Assembly: GCA_002429165.1 (NCBI GenBank)
Contig: DIYV01000184.1
Coordinates: 641-9,946 of the forward strand
Direction of reading: 5' to 3'
Source of the DNA: Gallionella sp. UBA6045
GTDB lineage: Bacteria > Pseudomonadota > Gammaproteobacteria > Burkholderiales > Gallionellaceae
Length of the DNA stretch: 9,306 nt
Shown here: positions 1-5,764 of the stretch, one piece after another
Numbering within the stretch: the first letter of the stretch is position 1
How the letters are laid out: every line of letters begins with the position of its first letter
The notes under the pieces: model-generated
Told to the model about the DNA's origin: nothing
Database searches by the model: none
Seen by the model: the letters and a program-made list of their open reading frames with translations, nothing else
Position numbers and translations under genes: made by a program

Positions 1-938
1 CTTATCTGTGCAGCCATCGCTGCATTTTGTTCCGGCAGTTGCTCATAATCTGGGGCGGTAAAAAATGCCGCGACACGGTTCAACTCCGCGGCCGTGATCG
101 TGCAGGGACCGTTCCTGGTGTATTGCCAGTCGGCTTCCACGCGGCGCCTGAATTCGTCGATGCCGATCGCCTTCACCAAAATCTTGATGCGCGCCTTGTA
201 AAGATTGTCGCGGCGGCCATATTCGTTGTATACGCGCACGATGGACTCGATATAGGTGATCACATGCTGCCACGGCACGAAGTCGCGAATCTCGGTACCC
301 AGGATAGGCGTGCGTCCCAGGCCGCCGCCGACCAGCACACGAAACCCGACTTCGCCCTGCGCATTCTTCACCGCTGTCAGACCGATATCGTGCACCGCTG
401 TCGCCGCGCGGTCTTCGCTGGCACCGGTGATCGCGATTTTGAATTTGCGCGGCAGATAGGCAAACTCGGGATGGAACGTGCTCCACTGGCGCAAGATCTC
501 GGCATAGGGACGCGGATCCACGATCTCATCCTGTGCCACGCCGGCAAACTCGTCGCAGGTGATGTTGCGTATGCAATTGCCTGAGGTCTGGTTCGCGTGC
601 ATTTCCACATTGGCCAGATCGGCCAGAATAGCCGGTGCATCTTCCAGCTTGATCCAGTTGAACTGTACATTCTGGCGCGTGGAAAAATGCCCGTAGCCCC
701 GGTCGTACTTGCGCGAAATGGTTGCAAGCATGCGCATCTGTGCCGCGCTCAGCAAACCGTAGGGCACGGCAACACGCAGCATGTAGGCATGGACCTGCAA
801 GTACAGCCCGTTGTGCAGGCGCAGGATGCGGAATTCGTCTTCCGTCAATTCGCCGGACATGCGCCGGCGTACCTGGTCGCCAAACTGCGCGATGCGTTGG
901 CCGGTAATCTGATGATCAAATTTATCGTAACGGTACAT
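1..938 (-). CDS. cysI: Sulfite reductase hemoprotein (beta) subunit, 3' end cut by window edge
   Basis: Assimilatory sulfite reductase reduces sulfite to sulfide by six electrons with siroheme and a 4Fe-4S cluster, feeding cysteine synthesis in the cytoplasm. Reading the minus strand from the ATG at 938-936 gives 312 codons without a stop, starting MYRYDKFDHQ, before the sequence ends. The visible part is the N-terminal half. TRQNVQF (87-93), GNCIRNITCDEF (120-131) and LPRKFKIAITG (162-172) supply Arg88, Arg124, Lys165 and Lys167, the siroheme-side Arg/Arg/Lys/Lys set known from CysI; GGGLGRTP follows at 204-211. The cluster cysteines should lie in the missing C-terminal part. It is 57 nt downstream of the TauE-like gene on the same strand, so probably co-transcribed. 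No strong Shine-Dalgarno precedes the ATG. Members of this family are often annotated nitrite/sulfite reductase; the cysB neighbour favours sulfite. The electron-donor type cannot be read from this fragment. Confidence 0.93.
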   Translation of the reverse strand, partial: MYRYDKFDHQITGQRIAQFGDQVRRRMSGELTEDEFRILRLHNGLYLQVHAYMLRVAVPYGLLSAAQMRMLATISRKYDRGYGHFSTRQNVQFNWIKLEDAPAILADLANVEMHANQTSGNCIRNITCDEFAGVAQDEIVDPRPYAEILRQWSTFHPEFAYLPRKFKIAITGASEDRAATAVHDIGLTAVKNAQGEVGFRVLVGGGLGRTPILGTEIRDFVPWQHVITYIESIVRVYNEYGRRDNLYKARIKILVKAIGIDEFRRRVEADWQYTRNGPCTITAAELNRVAAFFTAPDYEQLPEQNAAMAAQI

Positions 939-995
939 TTGTTTTTCACTGTTTCTGATTGTTGTCAAAATTACTTTTGAATCATTTCTCACCTG

Positions 996-1778
996 TTATA
1001 CGAACACCATCTTGCAACCGATGACCAGGAGCATGGTCGCCAGCACCGGGCGCAATACCTTTTCCGGCATTCGGGCGCTCAAGTGGCTGCCGATATAGAT
1101 TCCTGGCCAGGAACCCAGCAGCAGACTGCCGAGCAATACAAGGTCCACCGTGCCCAACGTGAGATGTCCGAGTCCCGCAACCGCAGTCAGCGGGACGGCA
1201 TGCACGATATCGGTCCCCACCACTTTCGCCGCCTGCATACGCGGATACAGGAACAACAGTGCGACCGTGCCCAGCACACCCGCGCCAACCGAGGAAATTG
1301 TCACCAGCGCACCGACAACAATGCCGGTGATGATTGTCGCTGCGGACAGATAACGATGATGCAACTCGTATACCGTGCCATCACTGCGCTGCGCGATTTT
1401 TCTGATCCATCCCTTCAACAGCAGCGCGGTAGCCGTCAACAACAAGGCCACGCTCAGCACCCCGGTCACCAGACTGCCCAGCGTTTTCTTGTCCAGCGCC
1501 AGATATTTCAGCAGGGCGATGGTGATCACTGCGGCCGGCAAGCTGCCCAGGCTGAGCAATCCCACGACTTTCCAGTCCACCGTGCCGCGCCGCCCGTGCA
1601 CCCAACCGCCCAGCGTTTTGGTCAGCGAGGCATACAGCAGATCGGTACCGACTGCGGTGGCCGGGGAGACGCCGAACAGCAGCACCAGCAACGGCGTCAT
1701 CAGAGACCCGCCGCCCACCCCGGTGACGCCGACGATCAACCCGACCAGAAAGCCGGATAATGTGTACATCCAGTCCAT
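996..1778 (-). CDS. TauE/SafE-family membrane permease, putative sulfur-anion transporter
   Basis: The 260-residue product is almost entirely hydrophobic, with about eight likely membrane segments and no signal peptide beyond the first helix. The family's two-fold internal repeat is clear: GVTGVGGGSLMTP (17-29) pairs with SSVGAGVLGTVALL (162-175), AVGTDLL (42-48) with VVGTDIV (186-192), and GTVDW (65-69) with GTVDL (209-213). TauE/SafE proteins (Pfam PF01925) are linked to export of sulfite, sulfoacetate or other organic anions, but a relative in actinobacterial cys clusters (CysZ) is proposed to import sulfate. Position directly upstream of cysI and divergent from cysB ties this copy to sulfur assimilation; the substrate and direction are inference. 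The ATG at 1778 gives a complete family-length protein; Met4 is an alternative start. The stop is at 998-996. No strong ribosome binding site is seen. Confidence 0.85.
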   Translation of the reverse strand: MDWMYTLSGFLVGLIVGVTGVGGGSLMTPLLVLLFGVSPATAVGTDLLYASLTKTLGGWVHGRRGTVDWKVVGLLSLGSLPAAVITIALLKYLALDKKTLGSLVTGVLSVALLLTATALLLKGWIRKIAQRSDGTVYELHHRYLSAATIITGIVVGALVTISSVGAGVLGTVALLFLYPRMQAAKVVGTDIVHAVPLTAVAGLGHLTLGTVDLVLLGSLLLGSWPGIYIGSHLSARMPEKVLRPVLATMLLVIGCKMVFV

Positions 1779-1888
1779 GCGCTAGCACCCGTTTGAATTA
1801 ATGGGGCGCATTCTAGGGTGCACACCTTATATCTCTAAATACTTTTATGTTAGTATCTTATAACCAATTACTATATTGAATAAGCGCC
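1779..1888. promoter_or_regulatory. Divergent cysB / TauE-cysI promoter-operator region
   Basis: This 110-nt gap separates two divergent start codons. From 1826 to 1884 it is strongly A+T-rich and holds overlapping dyads: ATACT at 1839-1843 with AGTAT at 1852-1856 (8-nt spacer), CTTAT at 1857-1861 with ATAAG at 1880-1884, and CAAT at 1865-1868 with ATTG at 1875-1878. Small AT-rich dyads between a LysR-type gene and its target are typical of such regulators' sites. TATATT at 1872-1877 could be a -10 for cysB, but no good -35 stands in front of it, which would fit an activated or autoregulated promoter. Assignment of any one dyad to CysB is inference. Confidence 0.45.
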
Positions 1889-2824
1889 ATGAACCTGCAA
1901 CAACTCAGATTTCTGAACGAGATCGTGCAACAGGGATTGAATATCTCCGCAGCCGCCAGTGCGCTGTACACCTCGCAGCCCGGCATCAGCAAGCAGATCA
2001 GGCTATTGGAGGAGGAATTGGGTATCGAGATCTTCGTGCGCAACGGCAAGCGCATCGTGGCCATCACCGAGCCCGGCAAAGCCGTGCTGGCCATCGCTCA
2101 GCGCATGCTGCACGATGCAGGGAACCTCAAGCAGGTCGCCGAGGAATTCCACTCGCAGGACAGCGGCAAGCTGACCATCGCCACCACGCACACCCAGGCA
2201 CGCTACGCCTTGCCGCCCACCGTCAAACAATTCATCAAGCGTTATCCCGGCGTGAAGCTGGGTCTGCACCAGGGCAATCCGACGCAGATCGCCGAACAGG
2301 TGCTCAGCGGCGAAGCCGACATCGGCATCGCCACCGAAAGCCTGGCGCTGTATGACGAACTGGTCACGCTGCCCTGCTACGAATGGAACCATTGCGTCAT
2401 CACCCCGCTGCATCACCCCTTGCTGAACGAGAAAAAGCTGACGCTGGCGAAGATCGCGCAATACCCGATCATTACTTATGACTTCGCTTTCACCGGACGC
2501 AACAAGATCAATGCCGCGTTCGAAGCAGCCGGCATACAGCCGAACATCGCGCTGACCGCGATCGATGCGGACGTGATCAAGACCTATGTGGAATTGGGAT
2601 TGGGTATAGGGATACTGGCGAAGATGGCGTTCATTCCCGAGCGCGACAAACACCTGCGCATGCTGGACGCGGGGCACCTGATCAAGCCCAGCACCACACG
2701 GATAGCCATACGCAAGAACGAATACCTGCGCGGCTACACTTACGACTTCATCGAACTGTTCGCACCGCACCTGACCCGCACGTTGGTTGCCAAGGCGATG
2801 CACGTTTCACCCTTGCCGGAATAA
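1889..2824 (+). CDS. cysB: LysR-family transcriptional regulator CysB
   Basis: CysB activates sulfate-assimilation genes when sulfur is scarce, with N-acetylserine (or O-acetylserine) as inducer and sulfide or thiosulfate as anti-inducer. The 311-residue protein starts MNLQQLRFLNEIVQQ and has the N-terminal winged helix-turn-helix: AAASALYTSQPGISKQI at 21-37 is the recognition region, followed by a linker helix to about residue 90. The effector domain opens with TIATTHTQARYALP (96-109). Thr100, Thr102 and Gln103 are the CysB sulfate/inducer pocket residues and fall at the same numbering as in enterobacterial CysB; Thr202 (AFTGRN) is also kept. These residues separate CysB/Cbl from other LysR proteins, and Cbl is the main alternative. 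Length is slightly short of the enterobacterial 324. It diverges from the TauE-cysI unit, a likely target. The ATG at 1889 has only a weak Shine-Dalgarno. Confidence 0.93.
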   Translation: MNLQQLRFLNEIVQQGLNISAAASALYTSQPGISKQIRLLEEELGIEIFVRNGKRIVAITEPGKAVLAIAQRMLHDAGNLKQVAEEFHSQDSGKLTIATTHTQARYALPPTVKQFIKRYPGVKLGLHQGNPTQIAEQVLSGEADIGIATESLALYDELVTLPCYEWNHCVITPLHHPLLNEKKLTLAKIAQYPIITYDFAFTGRNKINAAFEAAGIQPNIALTAIDADVIKTYVELGLGIGILAKMAFIPERDKHLRMLDAGHLIKPSTTRIAIRKNEYLRGYTYDFIELFAPHLTRTLVAKAMHVSPLPE

Positions 2825-2895
2825 ATATCTGGATTTTTAACAGAAAATGCAAAATGAGAATACATAAAGGGAAACTGATCTAGCCCGTTCCTTAT

Positions 2896-2912
2896 AGTGA
2901 CTACCAGTCACT
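2896..2912. other. Perfect 7-bp hairpin after cysB
   Basis: AGTGACT (2896-2902), loop ACC, AGTCACT (2906-2912). It lies 71 nt past the cysB stop and has no following T run, so a standard intrinsic terminator is not supported. It could be an operator for the small ORF downstream or a transcript 3'-end structure. Confidence 0.35.
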
Positions 2913-2980
2913 CTATCTGTGCACTAACGTACAGAGAAGGTATTGAGAAAGAGGAATAATCAACACAATGATTCGTCAAG

Positions 2981-3008
2981 TTGTCATACGACGGGTATGT
3001 AATAAAAT
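2981..3008 (+). promoter_or_regulatory. Candidate sigma-70 promoter for the 40-codon ORF
   Basis: TTGTCA at 2981-2986 and TAAAAT at 3003-3008 are separated by 16 nt, close to consensus. The predicted start of transcription near 3014 would leave a leader of about 12 nt before the ATG at 3026. A dyad CATAC/GTATG (2985-2989 and 2995-2999) sits between the two hexamers and could be an operator. In an A+T-rich gap, chance matches are common. Confidence 0.35.
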
Positions 3009-3025
3009 TTTTATATGGGGTCAAA

Positions 3026-3148
3026 ATGAAAAAAACTTATACAAAAGTAACTGAGGTGATTTCCCAATTTGTACGCTGGATAGTGGTTGGTGTTCTTTGG
3101 ATTTTCGTTGCACTTCCTGTCATCATTTCTATTCAAAGTTCCACCTGA
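3026..3148 (+). CDS. Possible 40-residue single-pass membrane protein
   Basis: An ATG-to-TGA reading frame of 40 codons in the cysB-murJ gap. The product starts MKKTYTKVTEV, then has one strongly hydrophobic run, WIVVGVLWIFVALPVIISI (18-36), ending in QSST. Lysines at the N terminus and an arginine just before the helix suggest the N terminus stays in the cytoplasm. GGGG at 3017-3020 lies a few bases before the ATG and may act as a weak Shine-Dalgarno, and a promoter-like pair lies just upstream. I do not recognise the protein. It differs from its neighbours in low G+C and A+T-rich codon use. It lies directly before a decayed gene, so it may be a gene remnant or a chance frame rather than a working small protein. 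Function is unknown. Confidence 0.38.
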   Translation: MKKTYTKVTEVISQFVRWIVVGVLWIFVALPVIISIQSST

Positions 3149-3162
3149 AAATTCCACAAGCA

Positions 3163-3466
3163 AAGGAAAATAAAATTCCCTGAGGTATAGGCGAATCGAC
3201 TGTCTGCATGCTTAGCCCCGGCGATTTAGCAGATTAATGTCCTTATTCCCGGCACTACCGTCAATGCGATTTTTTATGCCGTAGGGAACACGACCGTTTT
3301 AAGCATGCATAAAAGCAAATTTGACGGCTTAGTTAATTCACATCCGCTCATGATGTGTCGTGTGTTACATGGAATGATACTCAACTTTCAAAGTATTTTA
3401 CGGCGCACGAACAACCAAATCGCCGATCTCAGAATTTACATCTATGGCACTAACAGCCGCAGCTGA
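3163..3466 (+). pseudogene. Remnant of a cyclic-nucleotide-binding (Crp/Fnr-like) domain protein
   Basis: Three successive frames each give a piece of one cyclic-nucleotide-binding domain. About 3184-3234 reads GIGESTVCMLSPGDLAD, matching the usual beta-roll LSPGDxFGE turn. 3237-3281 reads MSLFPALPSMRFFMP, matching the phosphate-cassette EMSLFxxxPRSAT region. 3278-3463 reads AVGNTTVLSMHK and continues through SILRRTNNQIADL to a TGA at 3464-3466, like the last strand and C-terminal helix of such domains. The frame changes near 3235 and near 3284; one lost G after ATGCCG would explain the second. In-frame stops occur before each piece. The N-terminal part and any start are not recognisable. It ends soon after the C-terminal helix, so no DNA-binding domain is visible. 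It resembles stand-alone or C-terminal cNMP modules known in betaproteobacteria. Assignment is by remembered family pattern, not by search. Confidence 0.6.
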
Positions 3467-3598
3467 AATTAACGTGTACGCACAAAAATAATCAGCTACA
3501 GGGGGTCAGCATCGGTTGGCCTTTTCATCCCATTCTTCTCATCTCAAATACCACAACATTCCCCGCAAGTGCGACCGGTAGCTGCGAAACAGGAATGA

Positions 3599-3617
3599 CT
3601 GATCGTCCCGTGATCAG
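3599..3617 (-). other. Hairpin overlapping the murJ stop
   Basis: CTGATC (3599-3604) and GATCAG (3612-3617) form a 6-bp stem with a 7-nt loop, symmetric on both strands, covering the murJ stop codon. There is no T run after it on the minus strand, so it is a weak terminator candidate at best. Confidence 0.25.
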
Positions 3618-5152
3618 GTCACGCCGCGTTTGGAAAAACCCCTGGGGCGGAAACCCAGTGCGGCCAGCACCGCAAAATAAACCAGCACTCCGCCCGTCAC
3701 CAGTTCGGACAAGCGCAGGATGCGCGTCCAGCCCGAGCCGGTCAGCCAGCTTTGTTCGCTGCCCATGCCGAACCACAGCGTGATCGCCAGTGCCGCCACT
3801 GCGATGGCTACCTTAAAGAAGAACTTCGCCCAGCCCGGCTCGGGTTGGTAGATGCCGCGCTTGCGCAGGTAATAAAACAGGATCGAGGAATTCAGGCATG
3901 CACCGAGCCCGATCGACAAGGCCAGACCGGCGTGCTGTATCCAGCCGATGAACAGCGCGTTCATTGCCTGGGTCGCAATCAGGGTGACGATACCGATCTT
4001 CACCGGGGTTCTGATGTCCTGCTTTGCATAAAAACCCGGCGCGAGTATCTTCACCAGTATCAATCCGATCAAACCGACGCTGTAGCCGATCAGCGCATAG
4101 CTGGTCATCAGCACATCGTGTGCATCGAACGCGCCGCGCTGAAAGAACGTGGACAACAGCGGCACCGCGATCATGCCCAGCGCCAGCGCGGCGGGCAGTG
4201 TCAGCATGATGGTCAGGCGCAAGCCCCAGTCCAGCAACCGGGAATATTCCGCAGTGTTGTTATCCGCATGGCATTTGGAAAGTGACGGCAGCAGGATGGC
4301 ACCCAACGCCACCCCCAGAATTCCGGAGGGGAATTCCATCAGCCTGTCCGCGTAATACAGCCAGGACACGCTGCCGGCCACCAGGAACGAGGCGAAGATG
4401 GTGTTGATGATCAGGCTGATCTGCGCGATGGACACGCCGAACACCGCCGGCCCCATCTGCCTGATGACGCGCCGCATCCCCGCATCTTTAAGGCTGAAGC
4501 GGATATTCGGCAGCATGCCGATCTTTTTCAGGAAAGGGATCTGAAACGCGAGTTGCACGATGCCCGCGACAAATACCGCCCAGGCCAGCGCCAGGATGGG
4601 CGGATGGAAATACGGCGCCAGCCACAGCGCGGCGCCGATAAAGCAGATATTGAGCAGGATCGGGGCAAAGGCCGGCACCCAGAACTTGTTATAGGTATTG
4701 AGGATACCTGCCGACACCGCGACCAGAGAGATGAAGAAGATGTACGGTGTGGTGATGCGCAGCAATTGCACGGTCAGGTCGAACTTCGCGGTGTCCTTGA
4801 GGAAGCCGGGCGCGCTGATGTATACCAGTATCGGCGCGGCGATGATGCCGATCAGCGTCACCGCAAACAGGATGATCGCCAGCATGGTGGTGACGTGATC
4901 GACCAGCAATTGGGTTTCTTCATGTCCGCGGCGGTTCCTGTATTCGCCGAAAATAGGCACGAATGCCTGGGAAAACGCACCCTCCGCGAACAGGCGGCGC
5001 AGCAGGTTGGGCAGCTTGAATGCAACGAAGAAGGCATCGGTCGCCATGCCCGCACCGAATATTCTGGCGATCAGCACGTCGCGCACGAACGCGAGGATGC
5101 GCGAAACAAGGGTCAGGCTGCTGATGGTGGCCAGTGATTTAAGTAGGTTCAT
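3614..5152 (-). CDS. murJ: Lipid II flippase MurJ (MviN)
   Basis: MurJ moves lipid-linked peptidoglycan precursor (lipid II) across the inner membrane for cell-wall synthesis. The 512-residue product matches the family length of about 510 and has about 14 hydrophobic segments. The N-terminal segment [20 protein letters not shown] is diagnostic. The conserved cavity residues Arg18, Arg24, Asp39 and Arg52 (in VSRIL, FVRD, ATDAFF and NLLRRLF) fall at the same numbers as in E. coli Mur[13 protein letters not shown] (57-68) is another family hallmark. The C terminus is short and basic (RPRGFSKRG). I chose the ATG at 5152 because family members start there; an in-frame ATG at 5167 adds five residues (MPCCR) with no better ribosome binding site. 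It diverges from rpsT and converges on the gap after cysB. No anomaly seen. Confidence 0.95.
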   Translation of the reverse strand: MNLLKSLATISSLTLVSRILAFVRDVLIARIFGAGMATDAFFVAFKLPNLLRRLFAEGAFSQAFVPIFGEYRNRRGHEETQLLVDHVTTMLAIILFAVTLIGIIAAPILVYISAPGFLKDTAKFDLTVQLLRITTPYIFFISLVAVSAGILNTYNKFWVPAFAPILLNICFIGAALWLAPYFHPPILALAWAVFVAGIVQLAFQIPFLKKIGMLPNIRFSLKDAGMRRVIRQMGPAVFGVSIAQISLIINTIFASFLVAGSVSWLYYADRLMEFPSGILGVALGAILLPSLSKCHADNNTAEYSRLLDWGLRLTIMLTLPAALALGMIAVPLLSTFFQRGAFDAHDVLMTSYALIGYSVGLIGLILVKILAPGFYAKQDIRTPVKIGIVTLIATQAMNALFIGWIQHAGLALSIGLGACLNSSILFYYLRKRGIYQPEPGWAKFFFKVAIAVAALAITLWFGMGSEQSWLTGSGWTRILRLSELVTGGVLVYFAVLAALGFRPRGFSKRGVT

Positions 5153-5187
5153 ACGGCAACAAGGCATGGGGATTTAAAACGTCGCGT

Positions 5188-5196
5188 ATCATAACA
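5188..5196 (-). promoter_or_regulatory. Candidate extended -10 promoter of murJ
   Basis: On the minus strand TGTTATGAT reads as an extended -10 element (TGn followed by TATGAT). It would start transcription about 30 nt before the murJ ATG at 5152. The expected -35 region is GC-rich and poor, as is usual for extended -10 promoters. It is placed back to back with the rpsT promoter. Confidence 0.4.
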
Positions 5197-5241
5197 CTGG
5201 CGGCGGTTCTGCCCGACCGGGAGGTAAGGCGGTAAAAAGAT

Positions 5242-5270
5242 TTGCAAAAATACGCGTAAGTCACTAGAAT
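5242..5270 (+). promoter_or_regulatory. Sigma-70 promoter of rpsT with GC-rich discriminator
   Basis: TTGCAA (5242-5247) and TAGAAT (5265-5270) are separated by exactly 17 nt. The bases that follow the -10, GCGCGCC, form a G+C-rich discriminator of the kind associated with negative control by ppGpp/DksA at ribosomal promoters. The start near 5277 leaves a leader of about 54 nt. Regulation by ppGpp is inferred from the discriminator only. Confidence 0.75.
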
Positions 5271-5330
5271 GCGCGCCTTTCGTCGTACCGAATTTCACTT
5301 TTCGCTTCACCGAATTTTCAAGGAGTAGTC

Positions 5331-5594
5331 ATGGCAAATAGCGCACAAGCCCGCAAACGTGCACGTCAGGCAGTTAAACAGAATGCTCACAACAGCGGTC
5401 TGCGCTCGGAATTGCGCACCGCGGTCAAGAAGGTCATCAAGGCGGTTGCAGCCGGCGACAAGGCCGCCGCTCAGGCCGTTTACCAGTCTTCCGTCAGCAC
5501 TGTGGACAGCATCGCCGACAAGAAGATCATTCACAAGAACAAGGCAGCTCGACACAAGAGCCGTCTTTCTGCGGCCATCAAGGCAATGGCTTAA
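5331..5594 (+). CDS. rpsT: 30S ribosomal protein S20
   Basis: S20 is a primary 16S rRNA-binding protein of the small ribosomal subunit. The 87-residue product is the family length, very basic and helical: [18 protein letters not shown] opens it, KKVIKAV (33-39) and [16 protein letters not shown] (64-79) are the conserved second-half motifs, and it ends AIKAMA. AAGGAG at 5320-5325, five bases before the ATG, is a strong Shine-Dalgarno and fixes the start. It has its own promoter upstream and a strong intrinsic terminator downstream, so it is a single-gene unit between divergent murJ and the arginine genes. No anomaly seen. Confidence 0.98.
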   Translation: MANSAQARKRARQAVKQNAHNSGLRSELRTAVKKVIKAVAAGDKAAAQAVYQSSVSTVDSIADKKIIHKNKAARHKSRLSAAIKAMA

Positions 5595-5634
5595 GCGCAG
5601 TAATCTACAACGCTTAGCTCATTTGATGTACCGC

Positions 5635-5667
5635 ACAAGCCGACAGCGATGTCGGCTTGTTTGTTTT
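5635..5667 (+). terminator. Rho-independent terminator of rpsT
   Basis: ACAAGCCGAC (5635-5644), loop AGCGAT, GTCGGCTTGT (5651-5660), then TTGTTTT. This is a perfect 10-bp GC-rich stem followed by a T-rich tail, 41 nt after the rpsT stop. It also rules out the upstream in-frame ATG at 5657 as the natural argD start, because that codon lies inside the stem. Confidence 0.93.
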
Positions 5668-5736
5668 GGACACCAGATGTTTTTCTTGCGCGTTCGGGGC
5701 TCTTTGGCTCAATATACGCACTTTGATTCATTCTGA

Positions 5737-5755
5737 ACGGCGGCTGGTCCGCCGT
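5737..5755 (+). other. GC-rich hairpin just before argD
   Basis: ACGGCGG (5737-5743), loop CTGGT, CCGCCGT (5749-5755), followed by CATTATTTT, nine bases before the argD ATG at 5765. The perfect 7-bp stem with a T-rich tail looks like a weak intrinsic terminator or attenuator. No clear Shine-Dalgarno lies between the stem and the ATG, so the structure could instead affect translation start. No ligand-binding architecture is visible, and the role is inference. Confidence 0.4.
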
Positions 5756-5764
5756 CATTATTTT

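Larger units (their letters stand above)
2825..3613. other. A+T-rich interval without a full-length gene
   Basis: These 789 nt between the cysB stop and the murJ stop (convergent ends) contain no intact long gene. They hold a 7-bp perfect hairpin (2896-2912), a candidate promoter and 40-codon ORF (2981-3148), and a broken cyclic-nucleotide-binding domain (about 3163-3466), each listed separately. The remainder, 3467-3613, shows no recognisable coding or RNA signal. The lower G+C and the gene remnant suggest a former accessory gene that has mostly been lost. Confidence 0.7.

Noticed and set aside
27..980. Several plus-strand ORFs over the first kilobase
   Set aside because: The minus strand carries an uninterrupted cysI frame with family motifs and catalytic residues over the same interval; the plus-strand frames are shadows.
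939..995. Promoter (TTGACA on the minus strand) or mini-leader ORF between the TauE-like gene and cysI
   Set aside because: A -10 at proper spacing would overlap the cysI start codon, and the mini-ORF has only four codons with no attenuator structure.
2968..3054. 28-codon ORF overlapping the 40-codon ORF in another frame
   Set aside because: It has GAGGAA upstream at loose spacing, but the product is unremarkable and it overlaps the candidate promoter and the more protein-like 40-codon frame.
3205..3309. 10-bp inverted repeat TGCATGCTTA / TAAGCATGCA with an 85-nt gap, and a nested TTCCC/GGGAA stem, suggesting a structured RNA or small transposon
   Set aside because: Both arms fall inside sequence explained as cNMP-domain coding remnant, and there is no target-site duplication or conserved motif; chance is more likely.
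5657..5764. N-terminal extension of argD from an ATG at 5657
   Set aside because: That ATG lies inside the rpsT terminator stem, and the 36 extra residues do not look like the family; ArgD proteins start near the ATG at 5765.
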